DNA of 64,000 nucleotides from CAWBLP01 sp963789495 (GCA_963789495.1 CAWBLP010000012.1:186001-250000), one strand, 5' to 3'. Counted from the stretch's first letter, positions 28,341-40,140 are shown. Notes: generated from the letters alone by a model not told the origin. Numbers and translations: made by a program.

Positions 28341-30732
28341 TTATTCCGCCGCCATCCGGGGACGGCCCGCCTGGATGATCGACCACAACTTCGGTCCGCG
28401 TCGCCGGCATGTCCAGATGGCGCACGCCGTAGTCCTTCAGCGCGTCCACGACGGCGTTGATCACGGCCGGCGGCGAGCCGATCGCGCCGACCTCGCCGCA
28501 GCCTTTCACGCCCAGCGGATTATGCGTGCACAGCGTGACTTCGGTGCCGACGGAGATGTTCGGCACGTTGTCCGCGCGCGGCATGGTGTAGTCCATGAAG
28601 GAGCCGCTGATGCAGCTGGCCCTGCTGATCGTAGACCGCGCTTTCCAGCAGCGCCTGGCCGATGCCCTGGGCGACGCCGCCCTGCACCTGACCTTCGACG
28701 ATCATCGGGTTGATCACCCGGCCGACGTCGTCGACGGCGACGAAGTTCACCACCTCCGGCACGCCGGTTTCCATGTCGATCTCCACTTCGCAGATATGGC
28801 AGCCGCCGGGGAAGGTGAAGTTCTTCGGATCGTAGAACGCGGTCTCCTCAAGGCCGGGTTCCAGCTCCTCGATCGGGTAGTTGTGCGGCACGTAGGCGGC
28901 CAGCGAGATCTCGGTCAGCGTCTTCGACTTGTCGGTGCCGGCGACGGTGAAGTTGCCGTCCTTGAACTCGATGTCCTCGACCGAGGCTTCCATCAGGTGG
29001 GCGGCGATCTTCTTGCCCTTGGCAATGACCTTGTCCATCGCCTTCACCATGGCGGACCCGCCGACCGCCAGGCTGCGGCTGCCGTAGGTGCCCATGCCGA
29101 ACGGGATCTTCGCAGTGTCGCCGTGCACCACTTCGACCTGATCCATCGGCACGCCGAGCTGGTCGCAGACGAGCTGGGCGAGGGTGGTCTCGTGGCCCTG
29201 ACCGTGGCTGTGCGTGCCGGTGAATACCGTCACGCTGCCGGTCGGATGCACGCGGATATTGGCCACCTCGTACAGGCCGGCGCGGGCGCCGAGTGAGCCC
29301 ACCACCGCCGAGGGAGCGATACCGCAGGCCTCGATGTAGGTGGACACCCCGATGCCGCGCAGCTTGCTCGCGCGCCTTCGCTTCCGCGCGACGCGCTTCG
29401 AAGCCGGCGTAATCGGCAGCCTTCAGCGCCGACGTCCAGCGTCGTCTGGTAGTCGCCGCTGTCATATTGCAGCGCTACCGGCGTCTGATACGGGAACGCA
29501 TCGGCAGCGATGAAGTTCTTGCGGCGCAGCTCCACGCGATCGATGCCGGTGTCATGCGCGATGACATCGACCAGGCGTTCCAGCAGGTAGGTCGCCTCCG
29601 GCCGGCCGGCACCGCGATAGGCGTCCACCGGCACGGTGTTGGTGAACACCGCCTTCACTTCGCAGTAGATCACCGGCGTCTTGTACACGCCCGGCCAGCA
29701 GCGTGGCGTACAGATAGGTCGGGAATGCAGGGCGCGAAGGTTGACAGATACGCGCCCATGTTCGCCAGCGTGGAGATGCGCAGGCCGAGGAAGTTGCCGT
29801 CGTCGTCGAGCGCCATCTCGGCGGTGCTGACATGGTCGCGGCCATGCGCGTCCGACATGAAGCTTTCGTTGCGCTCCGCCGTCCACTTCACCGGGCGGCG
29901 CACCTTGGCCGAGGCCCAGGTGACGATCGCCTCTTCCGCATAGTGGTAGATCTTGGAGCCGAAGCCGCCGCCGACATCCGGCGCCACCACGCGCAGCTTG
30001 TTCTCCGGGATGTGCAGCACGAAGGCGCCCATCAGCAGCCGGATCACATGCGGGTTCTGGCTGGTGGTGTACAGCGTGTAGTCGCCGCTGGACGTATCCC
30101 ACTCGCCGACCGCGGCGCGCGGCTCCATGGCGTTCGGGATCAGCCGGTTGTTGACCAGGTCGAGCTTCACCACCTTGGCGGCCTTGGCGAACACGCCGTC
30201 GACCACGTCCTTGTCGCCGATATGCCAGTCGTAGCAGACGTTGCCGGCGACATCGTCGTGCACCACGCGACGCGCCCGGCGCGAGCGCATCCTGCATGCG
30301 TCGCGACCGCGGGCAGGTCGGTGTAGTCGATCGGTCGATCAGTTCGGCGGCGTCCTTCGCCGCCTGCTTGGTTTCGGCGATCACCACGGCGACCGGATCG
30401 CCGACATGGCGCACCTTGCCGATCGCGATCACCGGGTGCGGCGGCTCCGCCATCGGCGAGCCGTCCTTGTTGTGGATCTGCCAGCCGCAGGGCAGGCCGC
30501 CGATCTTGTCCGCCGCCATGTCGGCGCCGGTGAACACCGCCACCACGCCGGGCGCCTTCGCGGCTGCCGCGGTGTCGATGCCGTTGATCGTCGCATGCGG
30601 CCGGTCGGCGCGCTTGATGAACGCATGCAGCTGGCCGGGGCGGTTGATGTCGTCGGTGTAATTGCCGCGCCCGCTGAGGAAGCGGACATCCTCCTTGCGG
30701 CGGACGGAGGCTCCGATGCCTTCGAATGGCAT
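28341..30732 (-). pseudogene. coxL: CoxL-like molybdopterin subunit (form II), frameshifted
   Basis: Start ATG 30732 (MPFEGIGASVRRKEDVRFL), ribosome site AGGGAGA. Conserved pieces appear in order: VGDPVAVVIAET, VVAPDVGGGFGSKIY (Moco binding), VDAYRGAGRPEATYLLERL, GTHSHGQGHETTLAQ and GVKGCGEVGAIGSPPAVI (catalytic Glu). The AYRGAGR loop places it in form II, not the true CO dehydrogenase form I. The end is SIIQAGRPRMAAE with TAA at 28341. About nine frameshifts: near 30333, 30299, 30270, 29720, 29689, 29430, 29369, 28612 and 28388. Restored length is close to 790 residues, normal for the family. Confidence 0.88.
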
Positions 30733-30759
30733 GACGTTTCTCCCTGATTGTGCGGCGCT

Positions 30760-31255
<496 letters not shown>

Positions 31256-31419
31256 TCGCGCGCTCCCCTTCATTCTAAGCCGATGTTGCAACGGGTCTGG
31301 CCGCCGGGCGGCCCCAGGCGGGTCAGTCGGCGGAGTGTGGTCGCGGCGGCGGGACATGGTCAAGCGGGGCGGTGCGGTTGCGTGACTGACTTCGCGATGC
31401 CGGCAGCGTCGCCGCCCGG

Positions 31420-32429
31420 TCATGCCGCCATCGGCACCACCTGCTCACCCGGCACATGCTCCAGGTGACAGGCTGAGGCATGGCCATCCCCGACCGACCG
31501 CAGCAACGGCTCTTCAATCCGGCACCGGTCGAACACGAACGGGCATCGCGTGTGAAATCGGCAGCCGCTCGGAGGGTTGATCGGGCTCGGCACGTCACCG
31601 GTCAGGATGATGCGCTGCCGTTTCGCCGTCGGATCGGGCACCGGCACCGCCGACAGCAACGCGCGCGTGTAGGGATGATGCGACTTCGCAAACAACGTGC
31701 GCCGGTCGGCCAGTTCGACGATCTTGCCGAGGTACATCACCGCGACGCGGTGGGTCAGATGCTCGACCGTCGCCAGGTCGTGGCTGATGAACAGCAGCGC
31801 CAGCCCCAGCTCGTCCTGCAGATCGGCCAGCAGATTGATGATCTGCGCCTTGACCGAAACATCCAGCGCCGACACCGCCTCATCGCAGATGATCAGGTCG
31901 GCCCCGGGGGCCAGTGCACGCGCAATGCCGATGCGCTGGCGCTGGCCGCCGGAGAACTCGTGCGGGAAGCGGTCCACCGCGTCACGCGGCAGCTGCACCT
32001 TGTCCATCAGCTGCGGCGACGCGCTCGGTTCAGCTCGCCCGGCTGCGCGCCAGGCCGAAATTGGTGATCGGCTCGGCCAGGATGTCGCGCACCTTCATGC
32101 GCGGGTTCAGGCTGGAGAACGGGTCCTGGAACACCACCTGCACGCGCTGGCGCAGCGGCCGCAGCCGTGCCGCCGGCATGTTGTCGATGCGCTCGCCGTC
32201 CAGCCAGACCTCGCCATCGGTCATATCGATAGAGCCGCAGGATCGCCTTGCCGACGGTGGATTTGCCGCAGCCGGACTCGCCCACCAGCGACAGGGTTTC
32301 GCCGCGGCTGATGTCGAAGCTGACGCCGTCGACTGCGTGGACCTTGCCGGTGACCTGGCCGAGCACGCCGCCATGGATCGGGAAGTGCTTCTTCAGGCCT
32401 TTGACCTCGAGCAACGGGCGGGCGGTCAT
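31420..32429 (-). pseudogene. Peptide-type ABC transporter ATPase (DppF/OppF-like), frameshifted
   Basis: The start MTARPLLEVKGLKKHFP is at 32429. Walker A is GESGCGKSTVGKAILRL, the signature FSGGQRQRIGIARAL, Walker B LIICDEAVSALDVSV and the switch His LLFISHDLATV. The oligopeptide-type C-terminal GCRFHTRCPF is present. Frame changes lie near 32230 and as a group of three between about 32010 and 32045, where ELTERV, then QLMDKV, are recovered. Restored length is about 335 residues. All catalytic motifs are preserved. Confidence 0.85.
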
Positions 32430-32457
32430 CGGCTGGTTCCACCAAGAACGGACTGCC

Positions 32458-33454
32458 TCATGCGGCCATCCGGCGTTCGGCATAGTGGCAGGCAACGGCG
32501 TGCCCGGGCGCCTTTGCCTCGAACGCCGGGGCGATCGAGCGGCACACATCGGTCACCATCGGGCAGCGGCCGGCGAACGGCGCAGCCAACGATTGGGCTG
32601 TCGCAGGCTGGGCACCAGGCCGGGGATCTCCGCCAGCTTGCTGCGTCCATGCTCGCCCAGTGAGGAGCCCAGTTTCGGCACCGCGCCGAGCAGGCCGCGC
32701 GTGTAAGGATGCAGCGGGTCGGGCGAAGATGTCGGCCACCGACGCCTCCTCCACCTTGCGGCCGGCATACATCACCACCACCCGTTCGGCCATTTCGGCG
32801 ACCACGCCCAGATCGTGCGTGATGAGCATGATCGCCGAACCCATGCGGGTTTTCAGGTCGCGCATCAGATCCAGGATCTGCGCCTGAATGGTCACGTCCA
32901 GCGCGGTGGTCGGCTCATCGGCGATCAGCAGCTTGCGGATTGCAGGCCAGCGCCATGGCGATCATCACCCGCTGGCGCATGCCGCCGGACAGCTGGTGCG
33001 GGTACTCGCGCACCCGCCGCGCCGGCGCCGGAATGCCGACCAGGTGTCAGCATCTCGATCGCCTTCGCCTCCGCCTCGGCGGCCGTTCATGCCCTGGTGC
33101 AGCCGCAGCGTCTCGCCGATCTGCCTGCCGACCGTCAGCACCGGGTTCAGGCTGGTCATCGGCTCCTGGAAGATCATCGAAATCGAGTTGCCGCGGATGT
33201 CGCGCATCTCAGGTTCCGACAGCGCCAGCAGGTCACGGCCCTGGAAGCGGATGGAGCCGGCGATCTTGCCCGGCGGCTCCTGGATCAGCCGCAAGATCGA
33301 CATCGAGGTGACCGATTTGCCGCAGCCGGATTCACCGACGATGGCCACCGTCTCGCCGGCATCGATGTGGAAGGAGATGCCCTCGACGGCGCGCACCACG
33401 CCGTCCGGCGTGGCGAAATGCGTCTGCAGCCGATCGACTTCGAGCAAGCGCCAT
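32458..33454 (-). pseudogene. Peptide-type ABC transporter ATPase (DppD/OppD-like), frameshifted
   Basis: The likely ATG is at 33454, 5 nt after the dppC stop, with one extra T near 33447 (restored MALLEVDRLQTHF). Walker A is VGESGCGKSVTSMSIL, and the Q loop and FQEPMTSLNPV are intact. The signature LSGGMRQRVMIAMAL is recovered in a second frame, followed by Walker B LLIADEPTTALDVTIQAQI and ITHDLGVVAE. Further shifts lie near 33084, 33043, 32940, 32720, 32590 and 32580. The end CHYAERRMAA is natural. Restored length is about 330 residues. Confidence 0.85.
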
Positions 33455-33459
33455 GCGGA

Positions 33460-34369
33460 TTACAGCCGCTTCGCCAGGCGCGGGTCCAGCGCGTCACGCA
33501 GGCCGTCGCCCAGCAGGTTCACGGCCAGCACGGTGACCGACAGGAACACCGCCGGAAAGAACACGATATACGGCTTCACCTGCCACAGCGCGCGGCCCTC
33601 GGCCATGATGTTGCCCCAGCTTGGAATGATCGGCGGCGTGCCGGCGCCGATGAAGGACAGGATCGCCTCGGTGATCATCGCCGCGGCGCAGATGAATGTC
33701 GCCTGCACCATCAGCGGCGCCAGCGTGTTCGGCAGGATATGCCGCCAGATGATCACCGGGACGCGGGTGCCGGAGGCGATCGCCGCCTCCACATAGGGCT
33801 GCTCGCGCAGATACAGCACCACGCCACGGATCAGGCGCGACACGCGCGGGATCTCGGCCACGCTGATGGCGATGACGACATTGCCGACCGAGCCGCGGGT
33901 CAGCGCCATCAAGCGCGATCGCCAGCAGGATGGAGGGGATCGACATCAGCCCGTCCATCACCCGCATGATCACTGAATCGAGCAGGCGGCTGAACCCGGC
34001 GATGACGCCAATCAGCGTGCCGACGACGCCCGACACCGCGGCCACCGCGAAGCCCACGATCAGCGACACGCGCGTGCCGTACATCACGCGGGAATAGACG
34101 TCGCGACCCAGCATGTCGGTGCCGAACCAGTACACCGCCGACGGGGGGCGCGTTCGCTTGGCGGGGGCGAGTGCGGTGGGGTCCACCGTGCCGAGGAACG
34201 GCGCAAAGATCGCGATGAACAGCATGATCCCCAGCAGCACCCCGCCGGCAACGATGGTCGGGTTGCGCCGGACGAAGGTCATCACCCGGCCGCGTTGTTT
34301 CACCGTCGGCAAGACCTCGGGCAAGGCCACGGCGGCGGGGAACTCGGATGACGCAGTCGTTGTGCTCAT
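33460..34369 (-). pseudogene. Peptide-type ABC transporter permease (DppC-like), one frameshift
   Basis: The start is MSTTTASSEFPAAVALPE. It has six expected membrane segments: one near 35-55, then the core from about 100. YWFGTDMLGRDVYSRVMYGTR is the family's periplasmic signature, and EAAIASGTRVPVIIWRHILPN contains the EAA-type ATPase contact loop. One extra T near 33910 (GCGCTTGATG where GCGCTGATG is expected) breaks the frame between SIPSILLAIAL and MALTRGSVGNVV. Restored length is about 302 residues. Confidence 0.87.
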
Positions 34370-34385
34370 GGCGACAGGCGCTCGC

Positions 34386-35328
34386 TCAATAGCGGATCCT
34401 CGGATCGAACACCGTGTAGAGCAGGTCGACGATCAGGTTGACCAGAACGTAGACGAAGCTGAACAGCAGCACGACGCCCTGGATCACCGGATAGTCTCGG
34501 CGCAGGATCGCGTCCACGGTCAGCCGGCCGAGGCCGGGGATGGCGAACACGCTCTCGGTCACCACCGCCCCACCGATCAGCGCGGCGAAGCCGATGCCGA
34601 TGATGGTGACGATCGGCACAGCCGCATTCTTCAGGGCATGCACGAACAGGATGCTGACGTTGGCCAACCCCTTTGGCCTTGGCGGTGCGCACATAGTCCT
34701 GGCTCAGCACTTCCAGCATGGTGGCGCGGGTAATGCGGGCGAGCAACGCGATGTAGATCAGGCCGAGCGCCACGGATGGCAGGATCAGGTGGCGCAGGAA
34801 TGGCCACAAGCCGCGGTCGATCGAGATGAAACCCTGCACCGGCAGCCAGTCCAGCCACAGGGCGAAGACATAGGCCAGCAGATAGCCGACGACGAAAACC
34901 GGAGTGGAAAAGCCGAACACCGCCAGCACCATCACCAGCCGGTCGATCCAGGACCCCTGCTTCCAGGCCGCCAGCACGCCCATCGGGATGGCAACGCTCA
35001 GCGACAGCACCAGCGTCAGCACCATCAGCGACAACGTGGGCTCGATACGCTGCGCGATCATGTGGGCGACCGGCAGGTTGGTGAAGATCGAGACGCCCAG
35101 ATCGCCGTGCAGGATATGCCAGAACCATTCCACAAACCGCACCATGAAGGGCCGATCCAACCCCAGCGATTCGCGGATGCGGTCGACATCCGCCGGCGTG
35201 GCCTGGTCGCCGGCGATGATCGCCGCCGGATCGCCCGGTGCGAGGTACAGCAGGCTGAACACGAAAAACGCGACGATCAGCACGACCGGTATGGTGGAGA
35301 GGATGCGCCGGACGGTGTAGGCGAGCAT
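34386..35328 (-). pseudogene. Peptide-type ABC transporter permease (DppB-like), one frameshift
   Basis: The start is MLAYTVRRILSTIPVVLIVA, the usual DppB opening helix. GDPAAIIAGDQATPADV and the coupling loop QDYVRTAKAKG lead to an extra G in a run at 34669-34672. The other frame continues LANVSILFVHALKNAAVPIV and ends LIVDLLYTVFDPRIRY. Restored length is about 313 residues. It is the first transporter permease of the operon, with 16 nt to dppC. It should form the membrane channel with DppC. Confidence 0.87.
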
Positions 35329-35344
35329 GCGGCATTCGCTCCGA

Positions 35345-35503
35345 TCAGGTCTTGGTCACGCCCCAGATCACCGGGAACGGCGCCTTCACCACACCGTTGA
35401 TGTTCCTGTCTGCGGCGAGGCTCGGTCGCGGCGCGGCCAGACCGCCCGTCACGGCAGGCGCACCCGCTGCGCCAGCCCTCAGCAAACCCCGGCGATTGAT
35501 CAT
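35345..35503 (-). pseudogene. Internally deleted solute-binding-protein minigene
   Basis: An intact 52-codon frame. It opens MINRRGLLRAGAAGAP with a hydrophobic, twin-arginine-like signal ending PSLAAD. It then passes directly to KAPFPVIWGVTKT, which looks like the extreme C-terminus of family-5 solute-binding proteins (compare FYGVKKNI in the protein at 24.6 kb). The expected ~450 central residues are missing. Its position directly upstream of dppB is where dppA normally lies. An internal deletion, or a collapsed assembly, is the simplest reading. Confidence 0.6.
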
Positions 35504-35832
35504 ACGAAGGCCTGTCCCCACGCTTGCAGTTGCTCGCTCGCCATTGCACCCAACGCCTTAGCCTGCCTCAGCGTCACGGGAAAGGCCAGCAGGGTTGCAC
35601 TGATTTTTGGGATGGAAGCCTGCTGGCCGGAGGCGCTGATGGAGGCCCGCTGCCAGCGGACGCCATGACCGGGAGTTGCCGGCGGGCACGTGGCCGGCGC
35701 TGGATCCGGTACCGAAGTAGTGACCTGGCCACCCGACACGACCGCTTTCGCGACCCCCTGGATGGGTCATCTGTCCTCGCCGACCTCACTGCGGCACAGT
35801 ATGCGACCCCATCCGCGCAGAAGGTCGCGATC

Positions 35833-36496
35833 ATGTCCGAAGGTCGTCTTGTTATCGGCAACCGCCGCTACTCCTCCTGGTCGCTGCGTGGCTGGCTGGC
35901 GGTGAAGCTGGCCGCGCTGGACGTCGAGGAGGTGCTGGTCCCGTTCACCCGCCCTGGCCCGACACCGGCTATCCAAGGCGTTTCGCCGAACGGGCTGGTG
36001 CCGTATCTGGAACATCGCGGCGCCCGCATCTGGGAATCCCTCGCGCTATGCGAGTATTGCGCCGAACAGGCCTCGTCACTGTGGCCCCAGGATCGTGTGG
36101 CACGCGCCCATGCCCGCTCCATCGCCGCGGAAATGCATGCGGGGTTCCGCGAGCTGCGCCAAGCGATGTGGATGAACCTCGGAGCCGACTTCTCCGGCCT
36201 GGGCCGCACCGCCGGCGCGTTGGCCGATATCGCGCGCATCGAGGCCTTATGGACCGAGGCCCGCCGCCAATGGGGCACCGACGGACCGTTTCTGTTCGGC
36301 GCCGCGTTCACCGCCGCCGATGCGATGTATGCGCCGGTGGTGGCTCGCTTCCTCACCTGGCAACCCGAGCTGACGGCCGGGAGCCGGCAGTACCTGTGAC
36401 GCGGTGCGGGCGCATCCCTTGGTGGAATCCTGGTACGACGCCGCCGCACGGGAGCCGGACTCCTGGCTGCTGGACGACTACGAGGTTCGGCCATGA
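35833..36496 (+). pseudogene. Glutathione S-transferase-family protein, one frameshift
   Basis: The start is MSEGRLVIGNRRYSSWSLRG, typical of a GST N-terminal thioredoxin fold. PNGLVPYLEHRGARIWESLA carries the glutathione-binding loop and Glu-Ser pair. The C-terminal helical domain includes GAAFTAADAMYAPVVARF. An extra C near 36393 creates an early stop after SRQYL. The shifted frame continues CDAVRAHPLVESWYDAAA and ends DYEVRP with TGA at 36494-36496, overlapping the next ATG. Restored length is about 220 residues. Confidence 0.8.
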
Positions 36497-37321
36497 CCGG
36501 CGCAACCGGTCTCGACCACGTCGGCATCGTCACGCCGGACCTGGCCGATCTCGCGGCGCGTTTCGAACGCATGGGGTTCCGACTGACCGCGCTGACCCGC
36601 CATGGCGGCGGTCGCACAGGCAATCGCTGCGCCATGCTGCGCCGCGGCTATCTGGAGTTGATGGCGATCATGCCGGGCGGCGCCAGCCCCACGCTCGAAC
36701 GGGCCCTGGCAAGGCATGCCGGCGCACATATCGCGGCGCTCACCGTGACCGACCCGGCGGAAGAAGTCGCACGACTCGCACGCGGCGGCCTCGCACCGCT
36801 GGACGTCACGGAGATGGACCGCGCGGTGGATGACAGCGACCCGGCGGCCGGGGTGGCTCGAATTCGCGCTGGTGATGCCGCCCGCGCAGCCGGAAGGCCT
36901 GATACTTCTGATCCGACACCTGACGCCCGAAGCCCTGTGGCGCCTGCCGTTCCTCGATCACCCCAACCACGTGGTCGGGCTGGCCGAACTCCTGGTGATG
37001 GTAGCCGAACCGGCCGAGACGGCGGCACGCTTCTCCCGCCTGTCCGGACGTCCGGTGCTGCCGGACCCGGCAGGGGGATTCGCTTTGGACCTGCCGCGCG
37101 GGCGGGTGCGCATCCTGCCGGATGACGCCGTCTCCTCCCTGCTACCGGGCGTTGCGGTGCCGGATCCACCCTGCATCGCCGGCATCACGTTGCATACCGA
37201 TGACGACAACGTCGCGCTGCGTGACCGGCTCGACCAGTGCGGCGAAGCCTATCGTATCACAGGCCCGGCGCTGGTGACCGCGGTCGGCGGCGTTGGTCTG
37301 CGCTTCGTCTCCGCAGCCTGA
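36493..37321 (+). pseudogene. VOC/glyoxalase-like protein, one frameshift
   Basis: The opening GLDHVGIVTPDLADLAARFERM is a typical VOC N-terminal module (metal-site His at the HVG motif), followed by RCAMLRRGYLELMAIMPGG. At 36850-36853 an extra G in GGGG shifts reading. The other frame gives WLEFALVMPPAQPEGLILLI, then a second module (HPNHVVGLAELLVMVAE), ending GGVGLRFVSAA. Restored length is about 275 residues, fitting the two-module Glyoxalase_3-like family. The start overlaps the GST stop by ATGA, so the two are coupled. Confidence 0.78.
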
Positions 37322-37413
37322 ATCGTGCATCCGGATCGACCGCCGCTCTCGCGGGCCATGGCGCCGGCATTCCGTCCGCCGCACCTGATCGGACAGTCCC
37401 TGAGCGGTCGCTG

Positions 37414-38631
37414 CTATGCCAGGCCGGCCACCGCCAGCAGGGTCGCCAGTCCGGCGGACATGCCGCGAATACTCGCCTCTGGCTCCACATCGATCCACTC
37501 CTCCAGGGAATGGGCACGCCCGCCGGTGCCGCCCGAGCCGATCTTGATCGCCGGGATGCCCAGGCTCATCGGGAGATTGGCGTCGGTTGAGGAGGATTCG
37601 AAGCTGGTCTGAAAGCCGTGAGCCGCCAGAGCCGTCCGCGCCAGCGTCGGCAGCTCACTGGATTCCTCGGTGCGCCCGGCGGGCCGATCGCCGATCTTGA
37701 CGATCTCCAGGGTAATCGGGCCGCTGGCGGTGGACCGGGCGGTGTTCTCCGCCGCCACCGCATCCTGCAACAGCTTCAGGAATGTCCGCTCCAACCGGTC
37801 CAGCTCGGCAGGCGCCTCCGACCGCAGGTCGAACTCGGTCCAGACACCATTGGGTATCGAATTGATCGAGGTGCCGCCGCCGGTCACGCTGGCGCTGTAC
37901 GTGGTCCTGGGATGCGTCGGGACCTGCACGCGGCCAAGCCGGGTGATGGCATCGGCCATGGCATACATCGGATTGACCAGGCCGAACGCGCCGTAGCTGT
38001 GGCCGCCGGGGCCTTTGAAGGTCACGCGATACCGTTTTGACCCCACGCCTCCGGTCACGATCCGGTCCATGTCGGGGCTGTCAACGGTGATGAAGGCGCT
38101 GATGCGGTCCTTATACCGCCCATGCTGGAACAGATGGCGCACGCCGCGCAGGTCACCGGGGCCTTCCTCTCCCACGTCCGCCACGAACAGGATATCCGCC
38201 CGGGTCTGGATCGCCGCGGCGTCCAGCGCGCGCAGCCAGGCCAGCAGCACGGCCAGGCTGCGGGTGTCGTCGCCGACGCCGGGCGCAAACAGCCGGGTGC
38301 CCTCACGGCGCACCTTCACCTCGGTGCCGGCGGGAAACACCGTGTCCAGGTGGGCCGCGACGCAAATGGTCCGGCCATTGCCGATACCGCGCCGCATGCC
38401 GGTTACGTTGCCCTCGGCGTCCATCTCCAGATCCTGCAGACCGTGCGCCCGTGCCATTTCCAGAAATGCCTGACCCCGGGTCGTCTCCTGGAACGACGGT
38501 GCCTGAATTTCGGTCAGGGTAATGATATCCTGCACTGTACGATCGTGCTGTTCGGCCAGGGTGGCACAGGCAGAGCGGAATTTCGGATCGTCGATGATCT
38601 CGCGGACGACGGCGTCGGCCTGGTCGCTCAT
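37414..38631 (-). CDS. M20/M25/M40-family metallopeptidase
   Basis: A 405-residue zinc aminoacylase/peptidase. The first metal ligand and catalytic Asp are in VAAHLDTVFPAG. The bridging Asp is in APGVGDDTRSLAVLLAWL, and the catalytic Glu pair is in VADVGEEGPGDLRGVRHLF. The central dimerisation domain has GPGGHSYGAFG, and the last His ligand is probably in RAHSLEEWIDV. The family hydrolyses dipeptides or N-acyl amino acids. The gene is intact, directly beyond the frameshifted region. Confidence 0.9.
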   Translation of the reverse strand: MSDQADAVVREIIDDPKFRSACATLAEQHDRTVQDIITLTEIQAPSFQETTRGQAFLEMARAHGLQDLEMDAEGNVTGMRRGIGNGRTICVAAHLDTVFPAGTEVKVRREGTRLFAPGVGDDTRSLAVLLAWLRALDAAAIQTRADILFVADVGEEGPGDLRGVRHLFQHGRYKDRISAFITVDSPDMDRIVTGGVGSKRYRVTFKGPGGHSYGAFGLVNPMYAMADAITRLGRVQVPTHPRTTYSASVTGGGTSINSIPNGVWTEFDLRSEAPAELDRLERTFLKLLQDAVAAENTARSTASGPITLEIVKIGDRPAGRTEESSELPTLARTALAAHGFQTSFESSSTDANLPMSLGIPAIKIGSGGTGGRAHSLEEWIDVEPEASIRGMSAGLATLLAVAGLA

Positions 38632-38710
38632 GATGGGTTCCCTTCGATCGCGTGGGTATTGGACGAACCGCTCACGCTGGGCAAGATATCAACAATCAAA
38701 GGAGGCCCGC

Positions 38711-39103
38711 ATGAATGCGACGGAATTGCTCGATCGCATGGGCCTGCCCCGGCTGCTCGGCATCCGGATCACCATCGCCGAACCGGACCATGTGCAGGGT
38801 GAGCTGGTGGTGCAGGCGGAGCATTGCACCGTTGGCGAAATGGTGCATGGCGGCACGTTGATGGCATTCGCCGATACGCTGGGCGCTGTGGGGACGGTGC
38901 TCAATCTGCGCGCAGGACAAACCACTACAACGATCGAGAGCAAGACCAACTTCCTTGCCGGTACCGAAATGGGCTCGCGCCTTGTCGGCGACGCCGTGCC
39001 GCTGCATCGCGGGCGCCGTACGCAGGTTTGGGAAACCCAGATCCGTCGCGGAGATGGTCGTGTTGTGGCGAAAGTGACCCAGACCCAACTTGTGATCGCC
39101 TGA
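38711..39103 (+). CDS. PaaI-like hotdog thioesterase
   Basis: A 130-residue hotdog-fold thioesterase. The active-site signature is GEMVHGGTLMAFADTLGAVG (HGG and the downstream Asp), and TIESKTNFLAGTEMGSRLVG forms the second conserved strand pair. It hydrolyses acyl- or aryl-CoA thioesters. The start ATG 38711 follows GGAGG at 38701. It is divergent from the M20 peptidase. Confidence 0.88.
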   Translation: MNATELLDRMGLPRLLGIRITIAEPDHVQGELVVQAEHCTVGEMVHGGTLMAFADTLGAVGTVLNLRAGQTTTTIESKTNFLAGTEMGSRLVGDAVPLHRGRRTQVWETQIRRGDGRVVAKVTQTQLVIA

Positions 39104-39283
39104 GCCGCGAACCGCGCCGCGTCAACCACTGCCGATACGAATCCGCCGTTCAACAGCGCCGCTCCCCACTGCCATGTGATGGCGGTACGGGGGCGGGACA
39201 ACCACGTACCGGACAGTCCGCGGCGACGCTGGCGCGCCGGTCTGGCGCGCGGCGGGTTCGACGGCAAACGCAAGGAGAGAAAG

Positions 39284-39949
39284 ATGAGGAAGGGACACCT
39301 ACTGGCATCCGCATGCGCGCTGGGTCTGTTGATCGGTGCGCCGGCGTTCGCCGCCGGTACATCGTCGTCTTCCGGCGGCGCCTCGGGTAGCAGCGCCGGC
39401 ATGTCCGGCTCAACGGCCACCACCTCACCCAATGCAGGTGGGATGAATTCTGGATCCAATGCCTCGATGGGCTCCGGGACGACCGGTTCCAGCGCCTATA
39501 ACGGCTCCTCCACCGGTTCGTCGTCCCATTACCGGAACAATGCGTCCGGCATGTCGGACAACAACGGCAGCATGCAGCATTCCGGCTCCATGAGTGGCTC
39601 TGCCATGAATGGGTCTCACCGCAACACGATGGGATCCGACGAGTTAGGCATGGGCAGCAGCAGCCACAGGTGGAGCGGACATCATGGCAGGCACGCGAGT
39701 CGTAACAGCGACAGCGGTTCCGCGCAGAATTCGGAAGTGGATCGGCTGAACCAGCAAAGCCTGCAGGCTGCCCGGCAGGGCCAGTCGTTCAATGTCGGCA
39801 GCGCCGATTCGGGGTCCAGTGGCGGCATGAGCACTGACTCGGGCGCGATGAACACCGGGCCGATGAGTGCCACTCCGACTCCCCGCCACGCGGGCAGCAA
39901 TGCCGGTGAGAGCGGCGGCAGCGGCGCCGGCACCGGCACCGGCCGCTAA
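39284..39949 (+). CDS. Ser/Gly/Met/Asn-rich secreted protein
   Basis: A 221-residue protein with a signal peptide (MRKGHLLASACALGLLIGAP, cleavage after AFA). The mature part is low complexity: Ser, Gly, Asn, Met and Thr with scattered His. One more ordered patch, VDRLNQQSLQAARQGQSF (about 150-168), appears in other secreted alphaproteobacterial proteins. No enzymatic domain is seen, so an extracellular, metal-binding or surface-adhesive role is possible. AAGGAGA at 39272 fixes the ATG at 39284. It is followed by strong terminator hairpins. Confidence 0.75.
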   Translation: MRKGHLLASACALGLLIGAPAFAAGTSSSSGGASGSSAGMSGSTATTSPNAGGMNSGSNASMGSGTTGSSAYNGSSTGSSSHYRNNASGMSDNNGSMQHSGSMSGSAMNGSHRNTMGSDELGMGSSSHRWSGHHGRHASRNSDSGSAQNSEVDRLNQQSLQAARQGQSFNVGSADSGSSGGMSTDSGAMNTGPMSATPTPRHAGSNAGESGGSGAGTGTGR

Positions 39950-40007
39950 AACCGCGTCGAATGCGTCGCGGTGCCGTGCCGCGACGTTGACTGCCTCGGC
40001 CAGGATT

Positions 40008-40042
40008 GGGCCGTCCTTCCTCGCGAAGGGCGGCCCTTTCTG
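40008..40042 (+). terminator. Rho-independent terminator
   Basis: Arms GGGCCGTCCTTC and GAAGGGCGGCCC (12 bp, one G-U) are followed by TTTCTG. It lies 60 nt after the Ser/Gly-rich gene; a second hairpin, GTCGCGG ... CCGCGAC, sits just before it (about 39965-39985). Confidence 0.65.
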
Positions 40043-40140
40043 TTGCCGCGCACCCGCAGATGTCCAGTGCGAACGATCGTTTCCCATCCGGCCAAATCGG
40101 CTCTACCCTGCGGGCTCCGCAGCATCACCCGGGGGGACAC

